Below, one piece after another: positions 8,196 through 15,637 of a stretch of 64,000 nt of DNA. Below the pieces are notes generated by a model, which saw nothing but the letters and a program-made list of their open reading frames with translations, did not search any database and was not told where the DNA came from. The position numbers were made by a program, and so were the translations under genes. Source of the DNA: Verrucomicrobiia bacterium (lineage in GTDB: Bacteria; Verrucomicrobiota; Verrucomicrobiia; Palsa-1439); contig DATLVI010000034.1 of the NCBI GenBank assembly GCA_035577545.1, positions 186,001 to 250,000 of the forward strand, in the 5' to 3' direction. The first letter of the stretch is position 1; each line of letters starts with the position of its first letter.

Positions 8196-8456
8196 TCAAT
8201 TCGGTTTTCGGGGAGTTCTCGTGCGACCGAGGCGGAGGATGGTTTGCAGGATTTTTTGAATCGGTTTGCGGGGAGCCTCGAACTTGCGGCGGTCGGGGTG
8301 GGTGCAAGAGACACAATAGCGGAAGCGCCGGGCGTACTCGCAACCTTCGGGGTTTTCCACCAGGCAATCGGAAAACGGGAGTGTTCCACCCAGATACCGT
8401 GTACGACATATCTCTGGGTCGGGCAGATGCCTCACGCTCACCGCGCCCTCGATCAT
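8196..8456 (-). CDS. Small cysteine-rich conserved-looking protein, unknown
   Basis: This frame of 86 residues after the ATG has a protein-like composition with four spaced cysteines in SDCLVENPEGCEYARRF and YCVSCTHPDRRKF, which could bind a metal. The same frame continues upstream of the ATG without a stop (EKVRLGIADLLFPKS), so the true start may be a non-standard codon. There is no clear ribosome-binding site. It lies 68 bp downstream of a pseudopilin-like gene on the same strand. I do not recognise the family, and the opposite-strand frames look like shadows. Confidence 0.45.
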   Translation of the reverse strand: MIEGAVSVRHLPDPEICRTRYLGGTLPFSDCLVENPEGCEYARRFRYCVSCTHPDRRKFEAPRKPIQKILQTILRLGRTRTPRKPN

Positions 8457-8524
8457 GCTTTTGGGAAATAGCAGGTCGGCGATGCCAAGTCGAACTTTTT
8501 CTACGTCGCGGAGATCGGATTGGC

Positions 8525-8989
8525 TTAGGGGATGTTGGAAGTCTTTTTTAATTCCTGCCAGCGCGATTCGCTTACCCGCTCGACATGGGCATCGGCGAAG
8601 AGGACCCGGCGGCTGCCGTCGGCGGTCGGGTCGGGTTCGTAGACGGTCACCATGGAGACGGACGCGTTCGGGTCTTTTCGCTTCTGATAAGTGAGCGAGG
8701 AATTCGGCTGGTAGGGCTGGCCGGTTCTGGGATCGAAGAATGGGTTCGTGCTCTTGGGAAGATTATTGGTGATGGCGGCTCTCATGCTGTCTGGGTTGGA
8801 GAGGTTGGGAAATGTGTCGTTCCAGTCGTCGCCGTACATTTGCAAGGCGATACCAATCATTTTGAGATTCGATACCGAGCGGGCGTCGAGCGCTTTCTCG
8901 CGGGCGGGATTCTTAAGCGTAGAAAGTCCTATCGTGATGCCGACGGCGAGCAAGAAAACAACGATCAGAATTCGCTGCCAGGTTTTCAT
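8525..8989 (-). CDS. Short prepilin-like protein with degenerate N-terminus
   Basis: This 154-aa protein begins MKTWQRILIVVFLLAVGITI, a basic tail and one hydrophobic helix but no recognisable FTL-I-E prepilin peptidase site. It continues like the soluble domain of the DUF1559-like proteins: ARSVSNLKMIGIALQMYGDD, and VLFADAHVERV in place of the usual F-x-DGHV. It is probably a membrane-anchored periplasmic relative of the pseudopilins that is no longer processed. The start at 8989 is preceded by AAGAGAGA. A start at 9022 would add a basic, unlikely extension. Confidence 0.65.
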   Translation of the reverse strand: MKTWQRILIVVFLLAVGITIGLSTLKNPAREKALDARSVSNLKMIGIALQMYGDDWNDTFPNLSNPDSMRAAITNNLPKSTNPFFDPRTGQPYQPNSSLTYQKRKDPNASVSMVTVYEPDPTADGSRRVLFADAHVERVSESRWQELKKTSNIP

Positions 8990-9089
8990 CCGACATTTCT
9001 CTCTTGGGCTGGTCCGCCCCACTGACTTACCGACAGCGTATGCTCCTTTTTGAGAATACGGGCAAGTCCTTTTTCAGCACGAAGTCGGA

Positions 9090-9130
9090 GAAGACTAACC
9101 GCGAATGCACGCGAATGGACGCGGAGGCGG
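9090..9130. repeat. Dispersed repeat, ACCGCGAATG type
   Basis: Around 9099-9123 the sequence reads ACCGCGAATGCACGCGAATG followed by GACGC. Shorter versions recur at 9678-9697 (ACCGCGAATGCGCGCG) and 9770-9782 (ACCGCGAGTGGACG), each after a 'gaagac(t)aa'-like lead. They flank the receiver-like gene and look like remnants of one intergenic repeat family. Confidence 0.5.
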
Positions 9131-9271
9131 GCTGGGTGACCTGCTTCTGTCCTTGAGTTCAGTCGCGATCTTTCGCCTGCGCAGCTCCTGACTGTTTTTG
9201 CTCGGAATACCGCATGATTATTCTGGTGGATGGAGTATTGTACATACGTATATGCAAGAGGAGTACAGAAC

Positions 9272-9673
9272 ATGCAGAACAGAGTTTCAAAACATCGAAA
9301 GAAAACCGGTGCCTTCAAGAGAACTGTTCTTCTCATGGACGGTCACTCCGTCGTGCGGGAAGGACTCGCGAGTATTATCAATGACACGCCTGATCTCGTC
9401 GTCTGCGGACAGTCGGATAGCGCAGCCGATGCTATGAGCGCAGTTTCTGCCTTGAACCCTGATGCGGCGGTTGTAAATATTTCGCTCGATGGAAGCATCG
9501 GCCTGGAGTTGATTCAGACCCTCAAGGCCACGTATCCCCGGCTCGCCATAGTTGCGTCCGTACTTCACGACGAAGAAGAATTGGCAAAACTGGCGATGAA
9601 GGCTGGCGCTTCGAGTTTCATTACCCGTGGAAATGTGATTGAGCCGGTCCGACGCGCACTTGCGTCGGCCTAG
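9272..9673 (+). CDS. Receiver-domain protein lacking the phosphoacceptor Asp (pseudo-receiver)
   Basis: This 133-aa protein consists of a ~20-residue basic N-terminus and one NarL-type receiver fold: VLLMDGHSVVREGLASII, then NPDAAVVNISLDGSIG, then MKAGASSFITRGN. In normal receivers the first motif holds two acidic residues, VVxD holds the phosphorylated Asp, and the last motif holds a Lys. Here these are DG, Asn and Thr-Arg, so phosphorylation is not expected. There is no output domain. The start is the ATG after AAGAGGAG. It is a single gene and may act by phosphate-independent protein contacts. Confidence 0.8.
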   Translation: MQNRVSKHRKKTGAFKRTVLLMDGHSVVREGLASIINDTPDLVVCGQSDSAADAMSAVSALNPDAAVVNISLDGSIGLELIQTLKATYPRLAIVASVLHDEEELAKLAMKAGASSFITRGNVIEPVRRALASA

Positions 9674-10024
9674 ACCAACCGCGAATGCGCGCGCCAGGCG
9701 GGGATTTCACCACCAAGGCATCCGCCTTCGCTAAAGCTACGGCGAACAAGCTGAAGTCGCGGAAGACGAACCGCGAGTGGACGTGTCGCTGTCGGGTTTC
9801 GCGCCATGGGTGGCAGATCCGTCACAGTCAACGGAAGTACAGGGTGTCGATAATCTTGACGCAGAGGCGACGGAAACGACAGAGACCCTTCGACTTCGCT
9901 CAGGGTGACAGACCGGGGGGAAGGACGGCAACCGGGCCGGTTGTCCTACAATTCGGAAAGAGCACGGCGACAGAGCACCGTGGCTACAAGGAGGAACACG
10001 GGGGGCCGTGCCGGTAATCCCGGC
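9674..10024. other. Gene-free stretch rich in short dispersed repeats
   Basis: No convincing gene is seen. The stretch holds a hairpin repeat at ~9719-9747 (TCCGCCTTCGCTAAAGC then TACGGCGAA), two ACCGCGA-type repeats, and the string CCTTCGACTTCGCTCAGGG (from 9889), a sequence scattered in many bacterial genomes. The content is that of decayed intergenic DNA. Confidence 0.6.
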
Positions 10025-10294
10025 TCAGGCGATCTGATTGGTGGTAAAGCCGTAGCCGACGGTTTCGAGGAGTATTTCAATTTCTTCGATGGCGACCAAG
10101 GGACCCCCGCCGGCGCCAAGGCTATGGCGGCCAGGGAAGGAAAACGCGATAAAATCTTTCCCTTCCTGAACGGAAGGGGTTTCGTCGGCTTTGATTCCTT
10201 CACCGCGGAGTTCGGAGCGGAACTGCTGCGCCACGGTGGCGAGAATCGAGACGGTAAAGGTGCGGTCGCGCTTTTGGAGGACGGTGGCTGTCAT
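10025..10294 (-). CDS. Hypothetical protein, 89 aa
   Basis: Starting at the ATG at 10294 the frame encodes 89 residues (MTATVLQKRDRTFTVSILAT...GGGPLVAIEEIEILLETVGY). Composition and spacing of hydrophobic residues look like a small folded cytoplasmic protein, unlike the Arg/Pro-rich shadows on the other strand. I recognise no motif. It sits inside a repeat-rich stretch with no clear ribosome-binding site, so it may be a relic. Confidence 0.45.
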   Translation of the reverse strand: MTATVLQKRDRTFTVSILATVAQQFRSELRGEGIKADETPSVQEGKDFIAFSFPGRHSLGAGGGPLVAIEEIEILLETVGYGFTTNQIA

Positions 10295-10329
10295 TAAGCA
10301 CAATATAGCCCGGAATCGGGGAAAGTGCG

Positions 10330-10450
10330 AGTGGCGTCCGTCTTCGCCAAGGCTTCCGCGGTCGCGAGGCGCTATGGCGGACAAAGCGTCGGCCAAGCGC
10401 ATGCCGTGGCTACAAGAAGAGGACAGCGCGGCGCGGTAAGTCACCGCGCC
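10330..10450. repeat. Cluster of hairpin-type dispersed repeats
   Basis: Around 10336-10383 the string GCGTCCGTCTTCGCCAAGG and, after an inserted segment, GAGGCGCTATGGCGGACAA form a TCCG...CGGA hairpin-type unit. At 10430-10450 GGCGCGGT pairs with ACCGCGCC around a 5-nt loop and is followed by CTACCAAC. A similar hairpin followed by CCTACCAAC is found at 11298-11315. Confidence 0.55.
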
Positions 10451-10528
10451 CTACCAACGACGGTAAACGGGCGTCCGCCCGTTCCGCTCGTCGTCGGACT
10501 GCGAATCAATTCGCCAACGGACGGCGAA

Positions 10529-10669
10529 TCAATAACCGTCTTCAGCGAAAATGATTCTAGCGCAGAAGGCATTCATCGGTCCCGCATTCGAGATGGCGAT
10601 GAGGGCGGCGCTGGTGAGCAGCACTGCCAGACCGATCCGCAGTGATCTTTTCTTAGCTTGCTTGGACAT
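10529..10669 (-). CDS. Small exported or membrane-anchored peptide, 46 aa
   Basis: The minus strand from the ATG at 10669 encodes 46 residues: a basic start (MSKQAKKRSLRIG), a hydrophobic stretch LAVLLTSAALIAI, and a short tail ending IIFAEDGY. It resembles a signal peptide with a very short mature part. An AGGGGG sequence lies 9-10 nt before the ATG. It was recognised only by reading the strand directly. The family is unknown. Confidence 0.45.
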   Translation of the reverse strand: MSKQAKKRSLRIGLAVLLTSAALIAISNAGPMNAFCARIIFAEDGY

Positions 10670-11323
10670 ATCCCAAACCCCCTACTTGTCCCAATTCCCG
10701 TCGCCATGGCAATGGGACCTTGCCCGGCGCGTGAGATCGATCAAACCTCACGCTCTCATTATTGCCAATGATCTGTCCCGCTACAATCGGCGGGAAGATG
10801 GCTTTTTAGTAGGAGATTTGCCGATGGGGGATGAGGACGCGTCTGAGGGGAGAGCGGCATCTGCGGCGAGGAATGAATGCCGTTGTGCTCGTAGTGGGCG
10901 GCTTTATATATCATAAATCGATAATTGTGCTGGACAGAGAGAGGCGGGCAAGGTAGAAGTAAGAAGGCAGAAGGCTAAATGAAGAAAGAAGGGCAACACT
11001 CAATGGGGAATCCGCCGTCGCTCCTTGAGCTATGGCGCGACTCAGCCCCTGGAAGCGGCTTCGGGGCATCCGCCGTCACCGAGGCTATGGCGGACTAGGA
11101 GGACCTCAAAAGCATGCTTTCTGCGAAACGAACCCAAATGTAATGTGCGAAAAACAGGGGATAAGTGGTTGTGGTGAATAGGGATGAAAACATTCCGGAA
11201 AAATGACAAATGGGTTCGTTTTTTGAATTCACGGGCTTTGCCCAGCCCTTGTCCCCTCCGAGGAGGGGAACGAATGATGACGGCAGACCGGGGGAAAGTC
11301 GCGCGGCAGCGCGACCCTACCAA
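10670..11323. other. Gene-poor stretch with dispersed hairpin repeats
   Basis: No supported gene is seen. Two related units occur at ~11009-11036 (ATCCGCCGTCGCTCCTTGAG then CTATGGCG) and ~11069-11095 (ATCCGCCGTCACCGAGG then CTATGGCGGA); each can form a TCCGCC/GGCGGA stem. The remaining open frames here run through the repeats and have shadow-like composition. Confidence 0.55.
11298..11315 (-). terminator. Hairpin downstream of serA
   Basis: GTCGCGC (11298-11304) pairs with GCGCGAC (11309-11315) around GGCA, 9 bp after the serA stop. It belongs to the same hairpin-plus-CCTACCA repeat type as the one at 10430 and may serve as the terminator of serA. Confidence 0.4.
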
Positions 11324-12526
11324 CTACTCGGAGAGTTTGAGGGATTCGACGCCGATGATGTCGGGGTTGGTTTTGATGGCGGCCTGGAGTTCTTTGCCGG
11401 GTTCGGTGTTGAGTTGGATGCGGCAGCAGGCGGCGGCGGCGCCTTCGAAGATGATGTTTTGGACTTCTTCGATGTTGGTGTTGGCGCGGCGGATCTGGTC
11501 CATGACATGAGCGAGCACGCCGACGCGGTCGTAATGGCGGACGATGAGCTGCCACTTGGCGGGAGTGCGGGTCGCGAGGTTGACGCAGTTCGGGACAGCG
11601 CCGGTTTTGACGTAGGTCTCGATGATGCGGATGGCCTCCTCGGCGATGGCTTCCTGGGCCTGTTCCGTGGACGCGCCGATGTGGTGCGTGCCGTAGAGAT
11701 TTTTTTCTTCGAGAATGGGATCGGCGAATTCACCCGACGCTTCGGCGGGTTCGGGGTCGAAGACGTCGAGGCCAGCGCGGATTTTTTTCGCGGCGAGCGC
11801 AGCGGCGAGGGCGGGTTGATCGACGACTTCGCCGCGGGCGGTGTTGATGAGGATGGCGTTGGGTTTCATCAGCGCGAGGCGCGCGGCGGTGACGAGTTTT
11901 TTGGTGTCGGGTTTTAGTGCGACATGCAGACTGATGATGTCAGAGCGGCGGAAGAGCGTATCGAGGTCGGGGCAGTACTCGACTTCGAGGTCGCGGGCCT
12001 TTTGCAGGTTGAGGGAGCGCGACCAGGCGATGACGTGGAGACCGAAGGCGTGGGCGCGCCGGATGACTTCCTGGCCGATCTGGCCGACGCCGACGATGCC
12101 GAGGGTCTTGCCGAAGACGCCGTCGGCTTTGCTGAATTCTTTTTTGTTCCATTGATGCTTGCGGAGCGCAGCGACGTTGTCGGCAAGGCGGCGGTCGAGG
12201 CCGAGAATCAACGCGAAGACCAGCTCGGCGACCGCGACGGAATTTTTTCCGGGACAATTGGTCACGTACACGCCGCGGGCGCTGGCGGCCTTGACGTCAA
12301 TGGTGTTCACGCCCGCGCCGGCGCGGACGATGACGGCGAGTTGGTCGCCGGCCTTGATGGTGTCGGCGGAGACTTTTTTACTGCGGACGACGAGGACCTG
12401 GCAGGGCGCGATGAGTTTGGGAAGTTCTTCGGCTTTGACGGCGGCGTTGTAGGTGACGTCGCAGCCGAGTTTCTTGAGTTGGTCGAGATGTTTTTCGGAA
12501 AACTTGTCGGCAATCAGTATCTTCAT
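11324..12526 (-). CDS. serA: D-3-phosphoglycerate dehydrogenase
   Basis: This 400-aa enzyme should oxidise 3-phosphoglycerate to 3-phosphohydroxypyruvate, the first step of serine synthesis. It has the D-isomer-specific hydroxyacid dehydrogenase fold: GIVGVGQIGQEV binds NAD, and the catalytic Arg, Glu and His are seen in NTARGEVVD, DVFDPEPAE and THHIGAST. The last ~75 residues form an ACT-type regulatory domain (IVRHYDRVGVLAHVMDQIR), probably the serine sensor; the long intervening domain of some SerA proteins is absent. The start at 12526 has a GGGAGAG ribosome-binding site. It is divergent from the response-regulator gene. Confidence 0.92.
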   Translation of the reverse strand: MKILIADKFSEKHLDQLKKLGCDVTYNAAVKAEELPKLIAPCQVLVVRSKKVSADTIKAGDQLAVIVRAGAGVNTIDVKAASARGVYVTNCPGKNSVAVAELVFALILGLDRRLADNVAALRKHQWNKKEFSKADGVFGKTLGIVGVGQIGQEVIRRAHAFGLHVIAWSRSLNLQKARDLEVEYCPDLDTLFRRSDIISLHVALKPDTKKLVTAARLALMKPNAILINTARGEVVDQPALAAALAAKKIRAGLDVFDPEPAEASGEFADPILEEKNLYGTHHIGASTEQAQEAIAEEAIRIIETYVKTGAVPNCVNLATRTPAKWQLIVRHYDRVGVLAHVMDQIRRANTNIEEVQNIIFEGAAAACCRIQLNTEPGKELQAAIKTNPDIIGVESLKLSE

Positions 12527-12610
12527 GTTGCTCTCCCGCGGGGTGAACGAAGAACGCGGGGTAGCATAGAGCAAGGCGGCGGCGGTTGGCAAGTATGCTA
12601 TGAAAAAACG

Positions 12611-12646
12611 CTGACGATTGCGCAGAAAACTCTGACAATTGCGCAG
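12611..12646. repeat. Direct repeat with 21-bp period in the serA/response-regulator intergenic region
   Basis: CTGACGATTGCGCAG (12611-12625) and CTGACAATTGCGCAG (12632-12646) differ at one base and are offset by 21 bp, two helical turns, so bound proteins would sit on one face. They lie between divergent serA and the response regulator and are candidate activator or repressor sites. Confidence 0.55.
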
Positions 12647-12695
12647 CGTGTGCTTGCAATGCGGCCGGCGAACCAGTAGATTGCGCGACTTGGGA

Positions 12696-13121
12696 ATGAG
12701 TTCTGCAGCCTCAGAAGAAGCGGCGTCGAAGTCCACTGGCAAGAAGTTGCGCGTGCTGGTGGTCGATGATCAGCCGGCGGTGCGCGAGGTTGTGGCCGAC
12801 ACAATACAATACGCGGGGCACGAAATCGTCGGCACCGCCAAGGACGGAATGGACGCCGTGACGCAGGCCAAGGAGTTGCGTCCGGACGTGGTGGTGATGG
12901 ATATTTCGATGCCGCGGATGAACGGGGTGGAGGCGATGAAGGCGATCCTGGCTGCGGGGGATGCCAAGCGGGTGCTGTTGATGTCGGGAGAATATCGGTC
13001 GCTGGGGGTGACGCGCGATGAGATGATGCGACACGGGGCGGCGGCGTTCATGGAGAAACCGTTCAACGTGACGGAACTGTTCGATATGCTCGATCGCTGG
13101 ACGGCGGAAATATGCACATGA
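12696..13121 (+). CDS. CheY-like response regulator (receiver only)
   Basis: This 141-aa cytoplasmic protein has a ~18-residue N-terminal tail and one complete receiver domain. The acidic pair is in VLVVDDQP, the phosphoacceptor is Asp69 in VVVMDISMP, the conserved Ser is in VLLMSGEY, and the Lys is in FMEKPF. It has no output domain, so it probably signals by protein contact. No kinase gene is nearby. The stop overlaps the next gene (ATGA), and two small membrane proteins follow, possibly as partners. Confidence 0.88.
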   Translation: MSSAASEEAASKSTGKKLRVLVVDDQPAVREVVADTIQYAGHEIVGTAKDGMDAVTQAKELRPDVVVMDISMPRMNGVEAMKAILAAGDAKRVLLMSGEYRSLGVTRDEMMRHGAAAFMEKPFNVTELFDMLDRWTAEICT

Positions 13122-13408
13122 ACGAGAAGACTTTTCAGGATGTCGTTCGGTACGGTCCCATAGCGCTGGGGCTTTGCCTGCTCCTCAACATCTGGGTCGT
13201 ATTGCGTTACCGCGAAATTTATCGGGATGCCATCAAGGCGGAGGTGCAACTCCAACAGGTCGCGACGGGGGAACAAATCGGGCAGAGCGTGCTGCAGGAT
13301 TTCGCCGCGCGGGCCAACAGTGATCCGCACATCGCCGAGATTTTCAGGCAGGCGCAAACGCCGAACGGGTTAAACAGCGCGGGGACAACGCAGCAGAATC
13401 GGCATTGA
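13118..13408 (+). CDS. Small single-pass membrane protein, unknown
   Basis: The protein has 96 residues and one membrane segment (IALGLCLLLNIWVVL), followed by a charged, probably helical region (YREIYRDAIKAEVQLQQVA) and a polar tail. The start chosen overlaps the stop of the response regulator; an ATG 6 nt earlier is also in frame. It has a similar layout to the next gene. No family was recognised; translational coupling suggests work with the response regulator. Confidence 0.65.
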   Translation: MNEKTFQDVVRYGPIALGLCLLLNIWVVLRYREIYRDAIKAEVQLQQVATGEQIGQSVLQDFAARANSDPHIAEIFRQAQTPNGLNSAGTTQQNRH

Positions 13409-13418
13409 GACCTTTGCC

Positions 13419-13778
13419 ATGAGCGCACCGGAAGAAATCCAGAGTGAAATACAGGCGGAACCGCCGATGGATGTGAGCGCGGCGGTCAGGCAGTTGCGAA
13501 CGCTGGTGTGTGGACTCGGGGCGGCGTTGATTTTTGTAAGCCTGACGTTGAGCGCTTTCGTGCTCAAGCAGAACCGCGATCTCACGGCGGTGACCAACAA
13601 TCGCGAACATCAAATCGCGCAGTTGCAGGCCACGCAGAAACCCATGATGTATGTCCTGAGCGAACTGGCGAAGTACAGCGTGGGCAAGCCCGAATTGACG
13701 GCGATTTTCACCAAGCACGGTCTCAAGTATTCTCCCACCGGCGCCACTGGGCAGCCAGCTACCACGTCGCAACCCTAG
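13419..13778 (+). CDS. Small single-pass membrane protein with coiled-coil-like region, unknown
   Basis: The protein has 119 residues: an acidic N-terminus, one membrane segment (VCGLGAALIFVSLTLSAFVL), then a heptad-like stretch (VTNNREHQIAQLQATQKP) and a C-terminal tail. It begins 10 bp after the previous small membrane protein and likely belongs to the same transcript. Its 3' end overlaps rnc on the opposite strand by 4 bp. Family and function are unknown. Confidence 0.65.
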   Translation: MSAPEEIQSEIQAEPPMDVSAAVRQLRTLVCGLGAALIFVSLTLSAFVLKQNRDLTAVTNNREHQIAQLQATQKPMMYVLSELAKYSVGKPELTAIFTKHGLKYSPTGATGQPATTSQP

Positions 13779-14497
13779 CTTGGTTTCGCGGCGGGATCGG
13801 GCTGAGGAAGAACGGCCGGCAGCGCCGCCAGGGCCGTTTCGGCGGCGATGGTTTCCGCCTGTTTCTTGCTGGCTCCGTGGCCGCGCCCGAGCTCGCGTCC
13901 TTCCCACTCGACAATCGCCTCGAAGTACTTGCTGTGATCGGGTCCCGATTCGTGGATGACCCGGTAGATGGGGCCGCTGGCGGAGTGGGCCTGGAGCAGT
14001 TCCTGTAACCGGCCTTTGGGGTTTTGGCGGGGCGTGGTCTGCTTGATGGTTGAAAACTCCTCGGCGAATTGCGTGAGGATGAATTTGCGGGCAGCGCGGA
14101 CGCCGCCATCGAGGTAAACGGCGCCGAGCAACGCTTCGTAGGCATCGGCGAGATTGGAGAGCCGTTCGCGGCCGCCGCTGCCTTCCTCACCCTTGCCCAG
14201 CATCAGGTGTTTGCCCAACTCGATGGCTTGCGCCCGGTGGAAGAGGGTGTGACGATTGGCGAGGTGGGCGCGAATCTGCGTGAGCTTGCCCTCGGGGTGC
14301 TCGGGGTAAAGCTTGTAAATGCGATCGGTCAGCACCAGCTGCAGCACCGCGTCACCGAGAAACTCCAGGCGTTGATTGTGATGGTTGCTTTCCGTGCCGC
14401 GCTCGTGGGCGATCGATGGATGGGTGAGGGCCTCAACGAGGAGATCGTGGTTTTTGAATTCGTAGTCGATGGTTCGCTGCAGCTTTTGAAATTGCAT
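13775..14497 (-). CDS. rnc: Ribonuclease III
   Basis: This 240-aa enzyme has the N-terminal endonuclease domain with the signature NQRLEFLGDAVLQLVL, whose Glu and Asp bind Mg2+. The second catalytic pair is in LSNLADAYEALLGAVYLDGG. A C-terminal double-stranded RNA-binding domain follows (NPKGRLQELLQ...GASKKQAETIAA). It cleaves double-stranded RNA such as the rRNA precursor. The length is normal. It starts with ATG and lies downstream of the recombinase gene on the same strand, with a 129-bp gap in which I see nothing. Confidence 0.93.
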   Translation of the reverse strand: MQFQKLQRTIDYEFKNHDLLVEALTHPSIAHERGTESNHHNQRLEFLGDAVLQLVLTDRIYKLYPEHPEGKLTQIRAHLANRHTLFHRAQAIELGKHLMLGKGEEGSGGRERLSNLADAYEALLGAVYLDGGVRAARKFILTQFAEEFSTIKQTTPRQNPKGRLQELLQAHSASGPIYRVIHESGPDHSKYFEAIVEWEGRELGRGHGASKKQAETIAAETALAALPAVLPQPDPAAKPS

Positions 14498-14626
14498 GGT
14501 CGTTGCGTCGCCTTCGCCTGCAGGGGGATGTTGCCGCTCTGAAACACGTCAGGGCCCAAAATCCAACTGCGATGCTGACGAGTCTACCGAAAGGCCTTCA
14601 AAAAATCGAGTTGAATCTCGCGGGGG

Positions 14627-15523
14627 TTACCGCCGTCCCGACCGCGGGTGGAAGCGGTAATGGGTTTCTTTGAGGCGGCGTTGATCGACGTGCGTATAGA
14701 TCTGGGTGGTCGAGATGTCCGCATGGCCGAGCATTTCCTGGATGACGCGCAGGTCCGCGCCGTTGTCGAGTAGGTGGGTAGCGAAACTGTGGCGCAAGGT
14801 GTGGGGTGTGATGGTTTTCCCGATACCGGCCGCCCGGGTGTATTTTTTGATGAGCACCCAAATTGTCTTGCGACTGAGCGGCTGGCCTCGCGTCGAGAGG
14901 AAGACTTCGCCGAGGTGCGCGGCTTTCGCAAATGAACTGCGAGCCTCGCGGAGGTAGCGTTGCACCCATTCGATGGCCTGTTTACCGATGGGCACGATCC
15001 GTTCCTTCTGGCCCTTGCCGACCGAGCGGAGGAAGCCCGCCTCGAAATTGATGTCGCTCAGTTTGATGTTCGCGACTTCGCTGACGCGCAGGCCCGTGGC
15101 GTACATAAACTCCAGCAGCGCCTTGTCGCGCAAGCCAAGCTTTGTGCGCGTGTTGGGCGCCGCGAGCAGTCGCCCAACCTCTTCATAGTCGAGCGTGTGG
15201 GGAAGTGTTCGCCAGAGTTTCGGTGAGTCAATGGTTTGGGTGACGTCTGTGGCCAACAGTTTCTCCCGAGATAGGAACCGGCAGAACATGCGAATCGCGG
15301 CAAGGTGGCGCGCGAGGCTGCGCGGACCCAGGCCGTTCTTACGACGATCCAGAAGATAGTCGGTGATGTGCTGACGCTCGGCGGCATTGAACTGCCGGAC
15401 GCCGCGTTGTTGGAGGAAGCTGGTAAACCGCGCGAGATCGGTCCGGTAGGCGAGGCGTGTATTGGCAGCCAATCCGCGCTCGACAGACAGATGATCGAGA
15501 AAAGCATCGACCAGTTGCTCCAC
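14627..15523 (-). CDS. xerD: Tyrosine site-specific recombinase, XerD/XerC type
   Basis: This 298-aa recombinase has the N-terminal SAM-like core-binding domain (LVDAFLDHLSVERGLAANT) and a C-terminal catalytic domain with Arg (ATGLRVSE), Lys (VGKGQKER), His-x-x-Arg (HTLRHSF), His (LGHADIS) and Tyr (QIYTHV). Size and the absence of extra domains fit the housekeeping Xer proteins that resolve chromosome dimers at dif with FtsK. The start is GTG with a strong AAGGAGG 7-8 nt upstream. XerC and XerD cannot be told apart from one copy; XerD is the better guess. Confidence 0.88.
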   Translation of the reverse strand: MEQLVDAFLDHLSVERGLAANTRLAYRTDLARFTSFLQQRGVRQFNAAERQHITDYLLDRRKNGLGPRSLARHLAAIRMFCRFLSREKLLATDVTQTIDSPKLWRTLPHTLDYEEVGRLLAAPNTRTKLGLRDKALLEFMYATGLRVSEVANIKLSDINFEAGFLRSVGKGQKERIVPIGKQAIEWVQRYLREARSSFAKAAHLGEVFLSTRGQPLSRKTIWVLIKKYTRAAGIGKTITPHTLRHSFATHLLDNGADLRVIQEMLGHADISTTQIYTHVDQRRLKETHYRFHPRSGRR

Positions 15524-15637
15524 CGCACAACCTCCTTGGTTGCCGGATATTATAGGTAGACTTCGGACGTTGGGGAAGCCTGTTTATCGTCCAAAAACAG
15601 GGGCTTATCGAAAGCGGACAAAAAAACTCTTTTTTGT

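Noticed and set aside
7325-8389. 354-aa minus-strand frame opposite threonine synthase
   Set aside because: Arg/His-rich with no domain; shadow of thrC.
9880-9910. Possible CRISPR or mobile-element end around CCTTCGACTTCGCTCAGGG
   Set aside because: A single copy of a string common in many genomes; no regular spacing, no transposase.
11042-11323. 93-aa minus-strand frame downstream of serA
   Set aside because: Runs through dispersed repeats and the terminator hairpin, with no ribosome-binding site.
14627-15523. XerD-type recombinase as an integrase of an island
   Set aside because: Size, motifs and neighbouring rnc fit the housekeeping Xer protein; no attachment-site repeat or cargo is next to it.
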